Of a stretch of DNA of 64,000 bases, positions 7,407-15,148 are shown one piece after another. Source of the stretch: Roseibium aggregatum. Its GTDB lineage: Bacteria; Pseudomonadota; Alphaproteobacteria; Rhizobiales; Stappiaceae. The notes beneath the pieces are model-generated. The model saw only the letters and a program-made list of their open reading frames with translations, made no database searches and was not told the origin of the DNA. Every line of letters starts with the position of its first letter. The stretch's first letter is position 1. The position numbers and the translations under genes are program-made. The stretch is taken from contig NZ_JABFCZ010000018.1 in the NCBI RefSeq assembly GCF_014692675.1, positions 1 through 64,000 on the forward strand, in the 5' to 3' direction.

Positions 7407-8912
7407 ATGGCTGGCAATATTACTCTGTCGGCTGCCGTTAGGCAGAATCTCCTCACACTTCAATCTACAGCCCACCTGATGTCTGGCGTCCAGCACAAGC
7501 TGGCGACGGGCTTGAAAGTGAATTCGGCCCTCGATAATCCGAACTCGTTCTTCACCGCATCCGGGCTGAACAGCCGCGCGAACGATCTTGGAACGCTACT
7601 CGACGACATGGGCCAGTCGCTTCAGACCCTTAAGGCCGCTGACGGCGGCATAAAGACGATCACCGATCTGGTTGAAACCGCCAAAGCTAAAGCCAACCAG
7701 GCCCTGCAGACCCAGAGCCAGTACGAGCGCAAGAAATATACCGCGCAGTACAACGATCTGCTGCAACAGATCGAATCGACCGCCAAGGACTCTTCCTATA
7801 AGGGCAAGAACCTGCTTGCCGGCATGGGCAACGACCTGACCACGATCTTTAACGAAGACTCTACGTCCAAACTGAAAATCAACGCGGTCGACTATACCAA
7901 TACCGCTCTTTCCACCGGCCTGAATCTTTCTGACCTTGCCGAAGGTCAGGGCGCAGCAACTTCCTTCCAGCTGGAAGGCGGCCAAACCGTCTTTACCTTG
8001 AAGGAATCCACCAACGGACCGACGCTGAACTCCAGCTCGAAACTATCGACGCTTCAAGGCCTTTCAACGACCAACACGCTGACCTTTAACGGCGCGTCCA
8101 CAACGGCAGTCATTTCCGGTTCAACTTTGGCCGTGACCGCCGGTGCGACCGTGCAGAATCTGATCGACAAGATCAACGCGACAGCCGGCGTTCGCGCCCA
8201 ATTCGACGAAGCCAGCGGTAAACTCACCATCATCTCGAACAATGATTTCGGGATTCACAATAGCGCCACGTCTGCCACAACGCAGCTGACGAGCGTCAAC
8301 GCGACCGCCTTCACCTCGCTCTCGGATACACTTGTCAATTCTGCTTCGTATAAGACTGGCGATATCCTGCGGCTCACCGACGGCAATGGGTATGAACTCG
8401 GCTCTTATGAAGTCTCCAGTACCAGCACTGTCCAAGACTTGCAGACGTTCTTGGAAGACTTCAACGGCGTTTCGGCGAAATTCAACACCGCAACGGGCAA
8501 AATGTCGCTGATTAGCGAAACCGACCTGTCGTTGACCAGCAACAACGCCGACTTCAACGCCAGTAACTTCGTCGCCGACACAAATGGGGTGACAATCTCC
8601 GCCCTGTCGGACTCCGGATTTGCAACGGACACAGCAATCAACAAGGTGATTGACAGATTAAACAACGCCTTGACGAATTTGCGATCGCAGGCATCCGAAT
8701 TCGGTACGAACCTATCCACGGTGGAAATCCGGCAGGATTACACTAAACAGATGATCAACACGCTTCAAGAAGGTGCCGGCAAGCTGACCTTGGCCGATAC
8801 CAACGAGGAGGGTGCAAACCTCCTGGCGCTCCAAACCCGCCAACAGCTTGCCTCCACATCGCTGTCATTCGCGTCGCAGGCGGATCAGACAGTGCTGTCC
8901 CTCTTCCGGTAA
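7407..8912 (+). CDS. Flagellin 4, long form (501 aa)
   Basis: Filament subunit about 120 residues longer than copies 1-3. The N-terminal 150 residues (ITLSAAVRQNLLTLQ, SALDNPNSFFTASGL) and the C-terminal 90 (TLQEGAGKLTLADTNEEGAN, then TVLSLFR) are standard flagellin D0/D1. The extra length is in the central domain, which appears to hold two related modules, each with a SGKLTIISNNDFG- or TGKMSLISETDLS-like strand. This suggests an internal duplication of a surface domain. AAAGGG lies 8 nt before the ATG. A terminator follows at 8962. Confidence 0.95.
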   Translation: MAGNITLSAAVRQNLLTLQSTAHLMSGVQHKLATGLKVNSALDNPNSFFTASGLNSRANDLGTLLDDMGQSLQTLKAADGGIKTITDLVETAKAKANQALQTQSQYERKKYTAQYNDLLQQIESTAKDSSYKGKNLLAGMGNDLTTIFNEDSTSKLKINAVDYTNTALSTGLNLSDLAEGQGAATSFQLEGGQTVFTLKESTNGPTLNSSSKLSTLQGLSTTNTLTFNGASTTAVISGSTLAVTAGATVQNLIDKINATAGVRAQFDEASGKLTIISNNDFGIHNSATSATTQLTSVNATAFTSLSDTLVNSASYKTGDILRLTDGNGYELGSYEVSSTSTVQDLQTFLEDFNGVSAKFNTATGKMSLISETDLSLTSNNADFNASNFVADTNGVTISALSDSGFATDTAINKVIDRLNNALTNLRSQASEFGTNLSTVEIRQDYTKQMINTLQEGAGKLTLADTNEEGANLLALQTRQQLASTSLSFASQADQTVLSLFR

Positions 8913-8961
8913 GAAGCCTAGAATCAAACAGTCAAACGACTCACAACCTGACAACCAGAAG

Positions 8962-8986
8962 CGGCGGGCCCAGTCCCGCCGTTTTT
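8962..8986 (+). terminator. Terminator after flagellin 4
   Basis: CGGCGGG (8962-8968) pairs with CCCGCCG (8975-8981) and is followed by TTTTT. Confidence 0.8.
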
Positions 8987-9119
8987 CATTTCAAATCCAT
9001 ATACGTGGAATTACTCGAAAAAATTCCCTCGCTAATTCAAATATTTAAAAGAAAGCTTTTGGTAACCCCCCCTAACAAAACATTAATGGGTGCATTGTCC
9101 GTTAACTTTCCATTTACAC

Positions 9120-9179
9120 TCACCGCAAACTACCTTCCGCATGAAGGTAATGATGAAGCGTCTAGAACGAATGCGGTGA
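9120..9179 (+). promoter_or_regulatory. Structured leader of flagellin 5: hairpin inside a start-proximal stem
   Basis: An inner hairpin TACCTTC (9131-9137), loop CGCAT, GAAGGTA (9143-9149) lies inside a perfect 8-bp outer stem TCACCGCA (9120-9127) with TGCGGTGA (9172-9179). The outer stem ends 6 nt before the ATG at 9186 and contains the only Shine-Dalgarno-like bases (GGTGA). The shape copies the flagellin 1 leader, but the loop lacks AGGA. Confidence 0.6.
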
Positions 9180-9185
9180 TCTCTG

Positions 9186-10688
9186 ATGAGCGACATTATC
9201 CTTTCCAGTGCTGTCCGGGATAACCTTCTGTCACTGAAAAGCACGGCCAAGCTGCAATCCACGACGCAGAACCGTCTGGCAACCGGCTTGAAGGTCAACT
9301 CCGCCCTCGACAATCCGAATTCCTATTTCACAGCAGCCGGTCTGAATGACCGCGCCAATGACCTGGGCAACCTTCTCGACAATATGGGCCAGGCCGTTCA
9401 GACGATGCGTGCTGCTGAAGACGGCATTGGCGGCATTACCAAGCTTGTTGAATCTGCAAAGGCGATCGCCAACCAGGCTCTGCAAAACCAAAGCGAATAC
9501 CAACGCAAGGTCTATGCGAAGCAGTACAATGATATCCTGACGCAGATTGAGGATCTGGCCCGAGATTCCGGCTACAAGGGCAAGAACCTGCTCGCTGGCA
9601 TCGGCAACGAATTGAAGGTGATCTTCAATGAAGACAGCACCTCAAACCTGACCGTCAAGCCGGTTGACTTCACCGACACTACACTGGAAACTGGGTTAAA
9701 TCTCAAGGACTTGGCTGAAGGGGCTGGTGCCACCTCCTCCTTTTTGGCGAACGCGGGAACCGCATCGCTCGATCTGACCGGTTTGCAGGCGTCTTCCGAC
9801 CTTGCCAGCCTTCCGACATGGGCCAACGGAGATATCATCAGCATCACGGACGGTGTCACGACCAAAACCTACACCGTTGGCGCATCGCTGACGACGGTGC
9901 AGGATTACGTCAACGCGATCAACAATCTCGGCGGTCTGAAAGCGAGCTTCGACGAAACCACGGACAAGCTGAAGATTACCTCCGGCCTCAATAACGTCTT
10001 GACCTTGAGCATTTCCAAGGACAACAGCGGTGGCGGCAGCGCCACGAACGGCGGTCTTACCGCGACAGCTGCGCCGACGACCCTGACGACATCAGCAATG
10101 ACGGCCGGAGCCACCTTGGTCAGTTCCGGAGGCTACTCGGCAGGCGATGTGCTGATGATCATGGACGGGAACGGCTACGAAGCAGCTTCGCTGGCGGTCG
10201 ACTCCAATACAACGGTCAGCGACTTGGTCGACCTGTTAAACAACGTCAAAGGTTTGAGCGCATCTTTCGCCGCAGGCAGCATCAGTCTCAACGGCGATGT
10301 CTCCTTCTCAATCAAAAGCAACAACAAAGACTTCAATATCAGCGATCTGTCGATGACAAATGGAACAGTATCGCTGACCGCGACGGATTCCGGCTTCAAG
10401 GCGGATACGGATATTGACCGAACGCTCCAGGCCATCAATTCCGCGCTCGATGAACTCAGATCTGCATCGAGTTCTTTCGGCGCGAGCTTGTCCACAGTTC
10501 AAATTCGAACTGATTTTACGGGAAACTTGATCAATACGCTGCAAGTGGGGGCCGGTAACCTGACGATTGCCGACATGAACGAGGAGGGCGCGAATATGCT
10601 GGCTTTGCAGACCCGTCAGCAGCTATCCTCGACAGCGCTGTCGCTCGCAAACCAAGCCCAGCAAAGCGTTCTGAGCCTCTTCGGTTAG
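9186..10688 (+). CDS. Flagellin 5, long form (500 aa)
   Basis: Filament subunit of the long type, the most diverged of the five. The N-terminus reads IILSSAVRDNLLSLKSTAKL and keeps the SALDNPNSYF block; the C-terminus ends SLANQAQQSVLSLFG. The central domain again has two repeated modules (DETTDKLKITSGLN and AGSISLNGDVSFSI). No clear terminator follows. About 90 nt separate it from flbT, so flbT and flaF may be reached partly by read-through from this gene. The start lies in a leader whose weak Shine-Dalgarno is paired. Confidence 0.95.
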   Translation: MSDIILSSAVRDNLLSLKSTAKLQSTTQNRLATGLKVNSALDNPNSYFTAAGLNDRANDLGNLLDNMGQAVQTMRAAEDGIGGITKLVESAKAIANQALQNQSEYQRKVYAKQYNDILTQIEDLARDSGYKGKNLLAGIGNELKVIFNEDSTSNLTVKPVDFTDTTLETGLNLKDLAEGAGATSSFLANAGTASLDLTGLQASSDLASLPTWANGDIISITDGVTTKTYTVGASLTTVQDYVNAINNLGGLKASFDETTDKLKITSGLNNVLTLSISKDNSGGGSATNGGLTATAAPTTLTTSAMTAGATLVSSGGYSAGDVLMIMDGNGYEAASLAVDSNTTVSDLVDLLNNVKGLSASFAAGSISLNGDVSFSIKSNNKDFNISDLSMTNGTVSLTATDSGFKADTDIDRTLQAINSALDELRSASSSFGASLSTVQIRTDFTGNLINTLQVGAGNLTIADMNEEGANMLALQTRQQLSSTALSLANQAQQSVLSLFG

Positions 10689-10779
10689 TCATGAGGCATG
10701 TAATCGTTAAGAATTTGGAGGGGGCGATTAACTGTTTGGTTAACGTTTCCAAGCCATACTTCTTCTTGGAGGTCACGGA

Positions 10780-11268
10780 ATGGCGCTCAAGGTCGAGCTA
10801 AAACCGGGCGAACGTATCATCATCGGTGAATCTGTTATCACCAATGATAATCAGCGAACCCGATTATTTATCGAAGGCCAGGCGCCAATCCTCCGTGAAA
10901 AGGATATTCTCACGCCGGCCACCGCAAATAGTCCAGCTAAGCGCATCTATCTGGCTGTGCAGCTGATGTATTTGTCCAACGCAGTGGAGAAAATTCAGGA
11001 GAATTACTTCACGCTCGTCAATGATCTGGTGAAGGCCGCACCGAGTACAATTCCTTATGTGACCAGGATTAGTAATTCAATCCTAACCGGCGCCTTCTAT
11101 AAAGCATTGAAAGAAGCACGTAAGCTTATCGAGTATGAGAGGACGCTGATCGGCCATGTACAAGCAGGCAGCTCAGGCATATCTGAAAACGAGCCAGGTG
11201 ACGGTGTCACCAAGGGAGCTGGAGGCGAACCTTCTGATGAAGGCGGCCGCAAAGCTCCAACTGATTAA
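10780..11268 (+). CDS. flbT: FlbT, flagellin post-transcriptional regulator
   Basis: FlbT-family protein of 162 aa. The family part is residues 1-130: ELKPGERIIIGESVITN, RTRLFIEGQAPILREKDI and a helix with RIYLAVQLMYLS. In Caulobacter FlbT acts on the 5' leader of flagellin mRNA. That family knowledge links it to the hairpin leaders just upstream, but the link here is inference. GGAGG lies 9 nt before the ATG. The C-terminal tail after about residue 130 is Gly/Glu-rich and disordered-looking, and it runs 113 nt into flaF in another frame, which is unusual. The tail may be a by-product of the overlap. Confidence 0.9.
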   Translation: MALKVELKPGERIIIGESVITNDNQRTRLFIEGQAPILREKDILTPATANSPAKRIYLAVQLMYLSNAVEKIQENYFTLVNDLVKAAPSTIPYVTRISNSILTGAFYKALKEARKLIEYERTLIGHVQAGSSGISENEPGDGVTKGAGGEPSDEGGRKAPTD

Positions 11269-11530
11269 AGACGAATGGGACGAAACGAGTTTCGCCGAAA
11301 CGGATGAAGCTCTGACCTATAATCGCAAGCTTTGGACGATTTTGGTCACTTCCGCGACCAGCGAAGAAAGTGAACTCCCCCAGGAGATCAAGAACAACCT
11401 TGCCTCCTTGGCGGTCTTCGTCTTCAAACATACGGTCACTCTCCTGGCAGATCCGGCTCCGGAAAAGCTCAGCGTTCTGATATCGATCAACCGCAGCATT
11501 GCTGAAGGCTTGCGTACGCGCCCGGAATGA
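11156..11530 (+). CDS. flaF: FlaF, flagellin biosynthesis regulator
   Basis: A 124-aa FlaF-family protein: MYKQAAQAYLKTSQVT, then SPRELEANLLMKAAAKLQ, a helix ALTYNRKLWTILVTSA, and NNLASLAVFVFKHTVTLL. FlaF is required for flagellin production in Caulobacter and works opposite to or together with FlbT. The start at 11156 has GAGAGGA about 10 nt upstream, inside flbT, and gives the normal FlaF N-terminus, so the 113-nt overlap with flbT is real for this gene. Translation is probably coupled. A strong bidirectional terminator follows. Confidence 0.9.
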   Translation: MYKQAAQAYLKTSQVTVSPRELEANLLMKAAAKLQLIKDEWDETSFAETDEALTYNRKLWTILVTSATSEESELPQEIKNNLASLAVFVFKHTVTLLADPAPEKLSVLISINRSIAEGLRTRPE

Positions 11531-11549
11531 CCGCAGCAGAAATTCCAAG

Positions 11550-11586
11550 AAAAAGGCCGCCGCAGAAGCCCTGCGGCGGCCTTTTT
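11550..11586. terminator. Bidirectional terminator between flaF and flgL
   Basis: A 16-bp perfect stem, AAAAAGGCCGCCGCAG (11550-11565) with its complement at 11571-11586, loop AAGCC. T runs on both strands serve the convergent flaF and flgL transcripts. Confidence 0.95.
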
Positions 11587-11662
11587 ATTATCTGTCATGG
11601 AAGATTATATCTCAGCTGAAGGCACGAACGGCCAGAGCTTACGCCACGGCCGCTGCGATATT

Positions 11663-13198
11663 CTAGATATAGTTCGTCAGGCTGAGCTGCAGAACGATCG
11701 AAGAGGCCCGGTAGGAGGCTTGGATATTGGTCTGCAAATTGAGGATTTCCGTCGCCACGAGATTGTTGTCGACCCCCTCGATGTCGCCAATTGCCGTTTC
11801 ATAGCTGGCTTTCATCTGCGTATGGCGATCGTCGGTCTGCTCGACTGTCCTGTGCGCAATCGCGATTTGCGTCGCGATCGAAGAAACGCCGGAAAGGGTG
11901 CTGCCTGAAGGCTCGATCACGTCACGCATCTTCTGCGCTGCCTTGTTGTAATACTCCTCATCGCTCGGCGTGCCGCCGGAAAAATTCGAAGCCACGAATG
12001 TCGCAAGCGATTTGACCACACTCGCAAGACCATCCTCATTGGCGCGCGCGCCGTAATTAACCGACAAGTTGCTGTCGATAACCGCGGTCTTGTCGGTACG
12101 CGGGTCCGTCGTCGGCGCGTTATCGCCCGTATACCAGGGCAACGTCGTTCCAGCTCCCGACACAAGGGTCGTCGCCGTGTTGAACGGCGGCCCAGCAACC
12201 CGCTGCGGAACGGCGCCGTTGTAAGTGTTGAAGTATTCGTCCGCAGCCCATTTGTCGGATGTTGCCCGCAAGGTCGACTTCGCCTCGTCCTGAAGGGCGG
12301 ATGAAATCGCATCATGCAGGTTTTGCGTTGTCTGAGCGAGGTCGGATCCGATCAGAAAATTGCCCTTTTGGGACGTGTCGGCGGCAGCCTTGAAATTGAG
12401 GGTCAAGTTTTCCGTGTGTGCCGGCGGCAAGGTGAGGACAACCGAAAACGTGTCACCGATATTCGGCTGGCCGGTCAATTTCACATCGAAGGAATCCGGG
12501 TCGCCGCCGCCAGGTCCGGTAAGTGTGGCGTTGGTCAGGTTGTTGGTCACCGACGCAATATCGAAACCGAAATCATGGGCACCGTCTTCGGCGACGGTAA
12601 AGGTCGAGTCCGTAGGAACCGCACCGGCGAAATTGGTCGTCAGCCCGGAAACGGTCATGCGGCCGTTGTTGTTGACACCCAAATTCGCCTGCGAATACTC
12701 ATCCATGTAGGTGCGCAGACCGGCGAGGTTGCCATCCCCGTTGAGAATCTTGTCGACATTCTGCACGGGATTGGTATCCGCATCCGCGCCACCGAAAATG
12801 TAGTGCCCGGCCACTTCCGTGTTGAGCAGGTTCGTCGCTTCGTGCAGCAGAACGTTGGCGGAAGCCTGCGTCTGAGTCTGTCCGTCCGTCTGCAGCTCGA
12901 AATTATTGGCGTCGAAAGCCGACTTGGCATCGATGCGCAAGCTCTCCAACCTGTCCAGCGTCAGGTTCATCGTATTGAGCTGAAGATTCGCCCGGGTAAT
13001 CGTTTCCTTATAGGAGTCGATCCGGTTCACCTTCTGGGTCAGCTCCAGATCCAGCAGCCGGTTATCGCCAATCCCGCCATATGTCGTCGACACCTTGCCG
13101 GAGGAAAGCTGCTCCGTTTTTTGCGTCAACGTATTGTGGAGGTTGGACAACCGGGCGATCGCATAAGAGCGCGAAGTGGTTACTGTGTTAACTGGCAT
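11663..13198 (-). CDS. flgL: FlgL, hook-filament junction protein (long form)
   Basis: Second hook-filament junction protein (HAP3), sitting between FlgK and the flagellin filament. The N-terminus (SYAIARLSNLHNTLTQKTEQ, SSGKVSTTYGG) and C-terminus (LVATEILNLQTNIQASYRAS, LSLTNYI) are flagellin-like coiled-coil ends. At 511 aa it is longer than the usual 300-360; the excess is in the middle (about 190-420), rich in Thr/Asn/Asp. GAGG lies 6 nt before the ATG. It is last in the flgE-flgK-flgL operon, 12 nt after flgK. Confidence 0.9.
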   Translation of the reverse strand: MPVNTVTTSRSYAIARLSNLHNTLTQKTEQLSSGKVSTTYGGIGDNRLLDLELTQKVNRIDSYKETITRANLQLNTMNLTLDRLESLRIDAKSAFDANNFELQTDGQTQTQASANVLLHEATNLLNTEVAGHYIFGGADADTNPVQNVDKILNGDGNLAGLRTYMDEYSQANLGVNNNGRMTVSGLTTNFAGAVPTDSTFTVAEDGAHDFGFDIASVTNNLTNATLTGPGGGDPDSFDVKLTGQPNIGDTFSVVLTLPPAHTENLTLNFKAAADTSQKGNFLIGSDLAQTTQNLHDAISSALQDEAKSTLRATSDKWAADEYFNTYNGAVPQRVAGPPFNTATTLVSGAGTTLPWYTGDNAPTTDPRTDKTAVIDSNLSVNYGARANEDGLASVVKSLATFVASNFSGGTPSDEEYYNKAAQKMRDVIEPSGSTLSGVSSIATQIAIAHRTVEQTDDRHTQMKASYETAIGDIEGVDNNLVATEILNLQTNIQASYRASSIVLQLSLTNYI

Positions 13199-13210
13199 GG
13201 CGCACCTCTA

Positions 13211-15070
13211 CTAGATCGACTGCAGCAACGTGTCATAGAGATCGTTGACGGTCTTCATGACACGGGCACTGGCGGCATAGGCGTTTTGCAGCTCAATCAG
13301 GATCGCAAGCTGCGCATTGATATCGACCGAGTAAGTATCTTCATATTTCGCGGCAAAATTCGTCGTGATCGTTTGCCGGGCTTCATTGTAGGTCTTGGCA
13401 TCCTGCGCCTGACTGCCCTGAAAGGCGGTCACCTGGTTGGTGTACTGAAGAATGTTGCCTACATAAGGACTGGTCTTGCTGCCGATCCCTGCCCCTGGGT
13501 CGAACGTGCGCCGGTCATTTGCGAAAGCGTTCAGCAGGAACTTGGCCCGGGACGGATCATTCTTGGAATTCGGCGTTGGTGTGGTTTGGTAGTTCACCAA
13601 CTTCGAGCTATCGGCCACGAGATCCGGATTGACCGCGATACCGCGTGCAAATCCAACCCGCTGCCCACCGGCTTCAAGGGCGTCCGTGAAAATGTCCGTG
13701 CCTTGCGTCTTGTCGACGAAGATAGACAAACCGAGTCCCTGGTCGGTGGAGCCGGTCACGGTGACATCGCCCGTCAAGCTTTTCACGACAGTGTTCGTCG
13801 CCGTATCACCAAGGATCTGCAACTTGCCGGTACCATCGTTGCTGACGGCCAAATTCGGATCGTAGGCACCCAGGTCCGCGATCATTTGCGTGATATAGTT
13901 CGCGGTCACGCCGCTTGAGATATCGACGCCATAGACCTTGTCATCCGCTCTTGGTGTTACCGTGTCCTGCAGGGGCAGCAATGTCGGGTCGGTGACGCCG
14001 ACAAAGGTCACTTGCTTGGTGTTGCCGCCAGTATCCACGTAGGACAGGGACACCTTATTGCCTGGCTGCAAAGCGGACAGATCAAGAGTGTAACCGTTTT
14101 CGATACCCACCGTTGTCGGCGTGCTGGGGACGGTCACATTGGAAAATGCGAGCGAGGCATTCGCTGCAATCGTATCGAGCTGCGTCTGCGCCTGCACCAG
14201 AACCTTGTCACGCAGTTCGGCCAAGGCCGAAACAGAGCCGGAGTTGGACCCGCCAATCAAGTCGAAGGTCGTGCCTCCCGGCGTCGTCACCGTGATGTTG
14301 TTACCGGACTTTCCCGGCTCCAATGCCGGGCTCCGATTGAAGGAAACGGTCGAGGCCTTCTTATCGGCATAAAGCTGCTGGCCTTTGCCCGTACGGATCA
14401 AGAGGACACCACCGCCCTGGTCGGTCACGGTAATATCCAGCTGACCCGACAGCTTCTCAAGAAACCGGTCCCGCTGATCGAGCAGATCTGCGGTGGACAG
14501 CCCCGCGGACCTGGCATCCGCGATGGCCTGGTCGACGTCCTGGATATTTTTCAGGGTCGAATTGAGGCTCTTCGCCTCGGAGTACATATCCTGGTCCGCC
14601 TGAAGCCGCATATCGTTGATTTGCGTATAGGCGGAATTCAGCTCCCGGGCGAAACTGTCGGCGGTCGAGACCACATCCTGCTGCACCGGAAAACTGCCTG
14701 GATCATTGACGAGTGCGGACAGCTTGTTGGAAAGCTCCGTTGCCAGGGACGGCACACTCGATTTGTCGTTGATCGTGCCGATGATTTGATCGACCCGATC
14801 CGTATAGTCGGCGATTTGAGCGGCATAATTGGTTTCGGCGAGCGAACCGAAATAGGCCTTTTGGACCTTTTCGTCGATAACACGTGAAACATTGGTCGAC
14901 TGAATACCGGAGACGTTGCCCTGGCCGTCGAAGAACACATCAACGGTGACCGTTTTCGTCGAATAGCCCGACGTACCCGCATTTGCGATGTTCGCAGACG
15001 TCACGTCGATCTGCGTCTGATTGTAGTCGATGCCGAACAACGACGTATTCAGAGCGGATGTCAAACCCAT
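13211..15070 (-). CDS. flgK: FlgK, hook-associated protein 1
   Basis: A 619-aa hook-filament junction protein that joins the hook to the filament. The N-terminus has the rod/hook/HAP signature (LTSALNTSLFGIDYNQTQID, then SANIANAGTSGYSTKTV). The C-terminal coiled-coil ends NAYAASARVMKTVNDLYDTL. Length fits the upper range for alphaproteobacterial FlgK. AGGAGG lies about 9 nt before the ATG. It sits between flgE (78 nt upstream) and flgL (12 nt downstream), the usual assembly-order operon. Confidence 0.92.
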   Translation of the reverse strand: MGLTSALNTSLFGIDYNQTQIDVTSANIANAGTSGYSTKTVTVDVFFDGQGNVSGIQSTNVSRVIDEKVQKAYFGSLAETNYAAQIADYTDRVDQIIGTINDKSSVPSLATELSNKLSALVNDPGSFPVQQDVVSTADSFARELNSAYTQINDMRLQADQDMYSEAKSLNSTLKNIQDVDQAIADARSAGLSTADLLDQRDRFLEKLSGQLDITVTDQGGGVLLIRTGKGQQLYADKKASTVSFNRSPALEPGKSGNNITVTTPGGTTFDLIGGSNSGSVSALAELRDKVLVQAQTQLDTIAANASLAFSNVTVPSTPTTVGIENGYTLDLSALQPGNKVSLSYVDTGGNTKQVTFVGVTDPTLLPLQDTVTPRADDKVYGVDISSGVTANYITQMIADLGAYDPNLAVSNDGTGKLQILGDTATNTVVKSLTGDVTVTGSTDQGLGLSIFVDKTQGTDIFTDALEAGGQRVGFARGIAVNPDLVADSSKLVNYQTTPTPNSKNDPSRAKFLLNAFANDRRTFDPGAGIGSKTSPYVGNILQYTNQVTAFQGSQAQDAKTYNEARQTITTNFAAKYEDTYSVDINAQLAILIELQNAYAASARVMKTVNDLYDTLLQSI

Positions 15071-15148
15071 GGCTACGCCTCCTGTACAAACAACTCTTCA
15101 AGAGGCCCGGCGGGATCTACTTAGAACCCCGCCGAGGCGCTCGTTGCA

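Noticed and set aside
3291..10688. Repeated DNA in the flagellin array considered as a CRISPR or tandem repeat
   Set aside because: The repetition is whole-gene duplication of coding sequence; there are no short regularly spaced repeats. No CRISPR array was seen anywhere in the window.
12314..13918. Plus-strand open frame of about 530 codons across flgL and flgK
   Set aside because: It crosses two well-supported genes on the other strand and has no gene-like composition.
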